The position numbers were made by a program, and so were the translations under genes. The notes under the pieces are model-generated. The model saw only the letters and a program-made list of their open reading frames with translations. It was not told the DNA's origin and searched no databases. From Clostridium thermobutyricum (lineage in GTDB: Bacteria; Bacillota; Clostridia; Ch29), in NCBI GenBank assembly GCA_016842005.1, contig JAENYD010000003.1:62001-126000 (forward strand): a stretch of 64,000 nucleotides of DNA, in the 5' to 3' direction. Below are positions 59,842 to 64,000 of this stretch, piece by piece. How positions within the stretch are numbered: position 1 is the first letter of the stretch; every line of letters begins with the position of its first letter.

Positions 59842-62013
59842 TTGGCTTCATCGGCTTTGAGATTAAGAAAGCGATTGATATTTTGTCTCTTCGCAGCATT
59901 TTTTCTATTTTTTGTACTTATACTGAGGCTGGCATGGATTCAGATTGTCCGGGGGGAAGTATACCAGCAGATGGCGGTTGAGCAGTGGACCAGGGATATT
60001 CCTGTACCACCAAAGAGAGGTATAATTTATGATAGAAATGGAAAGAAATTAGCTATAAGTGCCAGTATTGAAACCGTATACGTGAGGCCAGTGGAAATAG
60101 AAGACCCGGAAGAAGCATCCTATAAGATCGCAGAAGTGCTGTCCATGGACAGGGATGAAGTTCTGGAAAGGCTTACTGCCAGGAAGGATACCGTGCTTTT
60201 GATGAAGAAAGTGGAGAAGGAACTGGTGGATAAGATCAGGGATATAAAAGGGATTCACGTGGTGGATGATAGCAAGAGGTATTATCCCAACCGCAATTTT
60301 GCGGCTCATCTGCTGGGTTTCACCGGTATTGACAATCAGGGTCTTGACGGGGTTGAGGCAATGTTTGAAAAATACCTCTTCGGGCTCCCCGGCAGAAATA
60401 TTGCAGAAACCGATGTGGCGGGAAGACCCATCCCTTTCGGGTCCGATATGTACCAGGCGCCCCAGAACGGATATAATCTGGTGCTTACCATTGATGAAAC
60501 CATACAGCACTTTGCCGAGAAGGCAGTGGAGGAAGCATTGATAAAAAACCAGGCATTGAAAGCAATAGCCATAGTAATGGACCCTAAAACAGGGGATATT
60601 CTTGCTATGGTTACAAAGCCGGATTACGACCCCAACGCTCCTTTTTCCCCTCCGGATGAGGAGACCCAAGCCGAATGGGAAGGCCTATCCCAGGAGGAAC
60701 TGAGGGATGAGAGACTGAAGATGTGGCGGAATTATGCTGTTTCGGATGTCTATGAACCCGGTTCTACCTTCAAAATGATTACTGCGGCTGCAGGGCTGGA
60801 GGAAGGAGTGGTAACCCCTACCAGTACCTTTTACTGCAGCGGGTATATTAAAGTCGAAGATAAGAATTTCAAATGCTGGAGATACTATTCTCCCCACGGG
60901 CATGAGACATTTGTTGAAGCTGTACAGAATTCATGCAATCCTGTGTTTATACAGGTAGCCCAGAGACTGGGCAAAGAGAAATTTCTGAAGTATATAAGGG
61001 CTTTCGGTTTTGGGGAACCTACAGGAATAGACCTGCCCGGAGAGGGCTACGGATTGGTAATGAACAGTTCCAGCGTGGGACCTCTGGAACTATCAACAAT
61101 GGGCTTCGGACAGGGTATTGCCGTGACCCCCATACAGCTTATAACGGCAGCCTCCGCCATAGCCAATGACGGTATGCTGATGGAGCCCAGGATTGCCATG
61201 GAATTGAGAGATGATGACGGTAATGTGGTACATGAATTTGAGCCTAAAATGCGCCGGCAGGTCATTTCTCCAAAGACTGCCAGGACCATGAAGCAGATAC
61301 TTGAAACGGTGGTGTCTGAAGGCACCGGAGGGAATGCTTATGTACCGGGGTACAGGGTGGGAGGAAAGACCGGGACCGCCCAGAAGGTGGTTAACGGCAG
61401 ATATCTGGAAGGGAAATACGTGGCTTCCTTTGTTGCCATGGCACCGGTGGATGACCCCAGGATAACCGTGCTGGTAGTAATAGACGAACCCAATCCTGCC
61501 AACTATTACGGGGGACAGATAGCTGCCCCGGTTGTGGGAGAGATTGTCAGAGATACATTGAGATACCTGCAGGTCAAGCCTTCATATACCGAAGAGGAAG
61601 CCGAAAGGCTTGTTAAGGCAAAGGTAAAGGTTCCCGACATAAGGAACATGTCTTTGCAGGAAGGACTGAAGCTGTTAAAAAGCAATAATTTGCAATTCCA
61701 GGTTATTGGTAATATTATTGAAGGAGAAGAAAACCTCATAGTTGACCAGACACCCAAACCTGATATAATGGTTTCGGAGAACTCAATAGTCCTTATTTAT
61801 CTTGAAACCTTTGAAGACCAGACAAGAGAAGTTATTGTCCCCAATGTAATAGGAAGCACGGTAAACAGGGCTACCAATATACTCAATTCTTCTGGATTAA
61901 AAATCAGGATATCCGGGACCGGCATAGCGGTCAGACAGGAGCCTTTGCCCGGAGCTGTGGTCAGGAGAGACACCATGGTTAAAGTGGAGTTTGAAGAACC
62001 GGAGAACCATTGA
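59842..62013 (+). CDS. spoVD: Class B penicillin-binding protein (SpoVD/FtsI type) with two PASTA domains
   Basis: 723 residues: membrane helix (about 12-32), dimerisation domain, transpeptidase domain with S-x-x-K in EPGSTFKMI, S-x-N in NSCNPVF and KTG in VGGKTGTAQ, and two C-terminal PASTA domains (KVPDIRNMSLQEGLKLL and VIVPNVIGSTVNRATNIL). Cross-links peptidoglycan either at the septum (FtsI/Pbp2b) or in the spore cortex (SpoVD). Bacillus SpoVD usually has one PASTA domain and Pbp2b two; only one such gene is present here, so it may cover both roles or a second copy may lie elsewhere. Confidence 0.88.
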   Translation: MASSALRLRKRLIFCLFAAFFLFFVLILRLAWIQIVRGEVYQQMAVEQWTRDIPVPPKRGIIYDRNGKKLAISASIETVYVRPVEIEDPEEASYKIAEVLSMDRDEVLERLTARKDTVLLMKKVEKELVDKIRDIKGIHVVDDSKRYYPNRNFAAHLLGFTGIDNQGLDGVEAMFEKYLFGLPGRNIAETDVAGRPIPFGSDMYQAPQNGYNLVLTIDETIQHFAEKAVEEALIKNQALKAIAIVMDPKTGDILAMVTKPDYDPNAPFSPPDEETQAEWEGLSQEELRDERLKMWRNYAVSDVYEPGSTFKMITAAAGLEEGVVTPTSTFYCSGYIKVEDKNFKCWRYYSPHGHETFVEAVQNSCNPVFIQVAQRLGKEKFLKYIRAFGFGEPTGIDLPGEGYGLVMNSSSVGPLELSTMGFGQGIAVTPIQLITAASAIANDGMLMEPRIAMELRDDDGNVVHEFEPKMRRQVISPKTARTMKQILETVVSEGTGGNAYVPGYRVGGKTGTAQKVVNGRYLEGKYVASFVAMAPVDDPRITVLVVIDEPNPANYYGGQIAAPVVGEIVRDTLRYLQVKPSYTEEEAERLVKAKVKVPDIRNMSLQEGLKLLKSNNLQFQVIGNIIEGEENLIVDQTPKPDIMVSENSIVLIYLETFEDQTREVIVPNVIGSTVNRATNILNSSGLKIRISGTGIAVRQEPLPGAVVRRDTMVKVEFEEPENH

Positions 62014-62020
62014 AAGAGAA

Positions 62021-62045
62021 GGGGCAACTGAACCAGGGTTGCCCC
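62021..62045 (+). terminator. Hairpin between spoVD and murE
   Basis: GGGGCAAC and GTTGCCCC pair around nine bases. No T tract follows, so it is more likely a partial attenuator or RNA-processing site within the operon. Confidence 0.4.
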
Positions 62046-62070
62046 TGTCATTAAGAGGTGAGGAAAAGAT

Positions 62071-63531
62071 ATGAAGATTTCTGATTTATGGGATTTTGTG
62101 GAGATTCTTGATGTAAAAGGGGATACAAGCACCTGTGTAACCGGGGTAAGCTATGACTCCAGGCAGATTGAACCCGGTTATATGTTTGTTTGCGTGGAAG
62201 GCTTCAACAGGGATGGGCACGACTATATAGATGAAGCCATACAAAAGGGCGCAGTCTCTGTACTTGTGCAGAAAGAAGTGGGAATAAAAGATGAAAGGGT
62301 TGTGGTTGTACGGGTTAAAGATACCCGTAAGGCCATGGCCGGTATCGGACATGTGTTTTACAATTTTCCCTCCCACAGGCTAAAAATCATTGGTGTTACC
62401 GGGACCAACGGCAAAACCACAACTACATATCTTATTAAATCCATTCTGGAAGAGGCAGGCTATAAAGTGGGATTAATAGGTACAATTGCCAACAGAATAG
62501 GGGACAGGATAATGCCCGCTCAGCGGACCACCCCGGAGGCCTTTGACCTGCATCGCATGTTCGCGGAGATGCTGGACCACGGTGTGGATTATGTTGTGAT
62601 GGAGGTTTCCTCCCATTCCCTTGACCTGGGAAGGGTAGGGTATGTAGACTTTGACATAGGCATTTTTACCAATCTGTCCAGGGACCATCTGGATTTTCAC
62701 GGTACCCAGGAAAAATACCTGGATGCAAAGGTGAAGTTGTTTAAAAGCACTGACAAAGCCAATATAATTAATGCGGACGATGGCGTGAAGGACCTGATCA
62801 TCAGCAAAATAAGGCATCTTCCTACCCCTTTCTTTACTTACGGTGTAGGGAACCGGGCGGATTATATGGCTGAGGATATAGAACTCAGCCCGGGATCTGT
62901 AAAGTACAATCTGTCCATGAAAGACGGCAGATTTCCTCTGGAGGTAAAGATTCCGGGAATGTTCAGCGTCTACAACAGCCTGGCAGCGGTTTCCGCAATG
63001 ATGGTTGAGGGAATCCCCCCCGAGGCGATACAGGAAGGGTTGAAGAAGGTTGAAGGGGTAAAGGGCAGGTTCGAGTGCATTGATACCGGCAGGGGATATG
63101 CTGTTATAATAGACTATGCCCATACCCCCGACGGCCTGGAGAAGGTTCTTGCCGCAATTAAAGGATTTGCACGGGGAAGAATTATTACCGTCTTCGGTTG
63201 CGGTGGAAACAGGGATAAGGAAAAAAGGCCCCTTATGGGTGAAGTGGCCGGCCGGTGGTCGGATTTTGTGGTTATTACTTCGGATAACCCCCGGAAAGAA
63301 GAGCCTTACCGGATCATTGACCAGATCCTCCCGGGCGTGGAGAAGACAGGCTGTAGTTACATATGCATTGTTGACAGAAGGGAAGCCATCAAGTATGCCC
63401 TGGATATTGCCCAGAAGGACGATATAGTCTTACTGGCAGGAAAAGGACATGAGACTTACCAGGAGTTTGCAGATAGAACGGTTGAGTTTGATGAAAGAAA
63501 GGTCGTCAGAGAAATATTAGGGAGGATTTGA
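62071..63531 (+). CDS. murE: UDP-N-acetylmuramoyl-tripeptide synthetase
   Basis: 486 residues, three Mur ligase domains. P-loop GVTGTNGKTTTTYL, the carbamylated-lysine region EVSSHSLDLGRV, and the C-terminal TSDNPRKEEP motif, which specifies meso-diaminopimelate rather than lysine. Adds meso-DAP to UDP-MurNAc-L-Ala-D-Glu in the cytoplasm. AGAGGTGAGG precedes the ATG. murF starts 2 bp after its stop. Confidence 0.95.
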   Translation: MKISDLWDFVEILDVKGDTSTCVTGVSYDSRQIEPGYMFVCVEGFNRDGHDYIDEAIQKGAVSVLVQKEVGIKDERVVVVRVKDTRKAMAGIGHVFYNFPSHRLKIIGVTGTNGKTTTTYLIKSILEEAGYKVGLIGTIANRIGDRIMPAQRTTPEAFDLHRMFAEMLDHGVDYVVMEVSSHSLDLGRVGYVDFDIGIFTNLSRDHLDFHGTQEKYLDAKVKLFKSTDKANIINADDGVKDLIISKIRHLPTPFFTYGVGNRADYMAEDIELSPGSVKYNLSMKDGRFPLEVKIPGMFSVYNSLAAVSAMMVEGIPPEAIQEGLKKVEGVKGRFECIDTGRGYAVIIDYAHTPDGLEKVLAAIKGFARGRIITVFGCGGNRDKEKRPLMGEVAGRWSDFVVITSDNPRKEEPYRIIDQILPGVEKTGCSYICIVDRREAIKYALDIAQKDDIVLLAGKGHETYQEFADRTVEFDERKVVREILGRI

Positions 63532-63533
63532 TT

Positions 63534-64000
63534 ATGCGGAGCATTACTGCAAAGCAGATTGCAGAAGCAGTTGAAGGCAGTATAATACACGGAGCCCCTG
63601 AAACCGAAGTAAGGAATATTTCCACCGATACCAGGAGCATGAAACCGGATAGCCTGTTCATACCCCTGCAGGGAGAAAGGTATGACGGGCACCGGTTCAT
63701 ACAGGAGGCGGCTGAAAAAGGGGCGAAGGTAATACTGGCGGACAGGGAGGGGGAATATTTTTTCCCGGGCACTGTGGTCCTGAGGGTTGATAATACCCTT
63801 GCCGCATTTCACAGGCTGGCTGCATGGTACAGGGGTTTGTTTGACGTGGATTTCGTGGCTGTCACCGGCAGTACGGGAAAGACAACTACAAAAAACATGA
63901 TAGCTGCAGTACTGGGAAAGAAGTTTTCTGTTTTGAAAACACCGGGGAATTTTAATAACCAGATAGGTTTACCCCTTACTATAATGAAACTGGAAGAGGG
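63534..64000 (+). CDS. murF: UDP-MurNAc-tripeptide:D-Ala-D-Ala ligase, N-terminal part (truncated by window end)
   Basis: The first 155 codons are visible: MRSITAKQIAEAVEGSI, the N-terminal domain motif STDTRSMKPDSLFIPLQGERYDGHRFI, and the P-loop VAVTGSTGKTTTKNM, then TPGNFNNQIGLPLT. These identify MurF, which adds D-Ala-D-Ala to complete the pentapeptide. AGGGAGG lies within the end of murE, 8 bases before the ATG. The frame is open at base 64000. Confidence 0.95.
   Translation, partial: MRSITAKQIAEAVEGSIIHGAPETEVRNISTDTRSMKPDSLFIPLQGERYDGHRFIQEAAEKGAKVILADREGEYFFPGTVVLRVDNTLAAFHRLAAWYRGLFDVDFVAVTGSTGKTTTKNMIAAVLGKKFSVLKTPGNFNNQIGLPLTIMKLEE

Overview
The window is a gene-dense, moderate-GC stretch from an anaerobic, endospore-forming member of the Clostridia (Firmicutes). 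The evidence is a large share of sporulation, coat and germination genes (GerKB-type permease, SplB, CotE, two CotS-type proteins with CotSA, a SleB/CwlJ-type hydrolase, YhcN/YlaJ, SpoVD), strong AGGAGG-type ribosome binding sites, frequent TTG and GTG starts, and ferredoxin-dependent 2-oxoacid fermentation genes. I see no tRNA, rRNA, CRISPR array, prophage or transposase. I do not name a genus.

Layout. 1-5 kb: end of an FAD oxidoreductase, a germination permease, then phosphosugar mutase and glucose-6-phosphate isomerase. 5-12.7 kb: an orphan GAF/PAS histidine kinase, a DUF2935-like protein, cobalamin adenosyltransferase, spore photoproduct lyase, an EamA exporter, an ANTAR regulator and a CAP-domain protein. 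12.7-21.1 kb: a spore-surface region with a cysteine-rich protein, CotE, a nucleotide-sugar epimerase, an amphi-Trp protein, cotS-cotS-cotSA and a beta-propeller/coiled-coil protein. 21.1-25.7 kb (minus strand): a two-component system encoded with a family-5 solute-binding lipoprotein and a DUF6305 lipoprotein but no permease. 25.9-34.2 kb: an Xaa-Pro peptidase, a DUF3798 ABC importer, a 50-residue XapX protein missed by the ORF track, deoC and a PPC-domain protein. 34.3-43.5 kb: an EnvC-like M23 protein, a lipoprotein, the livJHMGF branched-chain amino acid importer, purine nucleoside phosphorylase and a cell-wall hydrolase. 43.6-46.3 kb: a small membrane protein, a macro-domain protein, a tiny DUF1858 gene with an in-frame UGA, a thiamine-binding protein and aroB. 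46.3-51.9 kb: pduL, ptb, buk and a four-subunit 2-oxoacid:ferredoxin oxidoreductase. 52-57.5 kb: YhcN/YlaJ, a membrane-anchored ferrochelatase-like protein, the M16-like pair yfmF/yfmH, and lgt. 57.8-64 kb: the start of the division/cell-wall cluster (mraZ, rsmH, ftsL-like, spoVD, murE, murF truncated by the window end).

How the genes work together. The Liv importer plus the Kor-Ptb-Buk set would turn branched-chain amino acids, after transamination elsewhere, into branched-chain acyl-CoA, acyl-phosphate, fatty acid and ATP. The CotS/CotSA/epimerase genes suggest glycosylated coat material. The DUF3798 importer beside a peptidase and deoC points to scavenging, with an unknown substrate.

The two signals I rate highest are: (1) a 63-codon DUF1858 redox gene whose in-frame UGA falls exactly where the family has the second Cys of its CxxC, followed by a hairpin at the right distance for a bacterial SECIS element, so a probable selenoprotein; and (2) a dispersed structured repeat of about 192 bp with three full and two internally deleted copies, sharing fixed ends and complementary internal segments.
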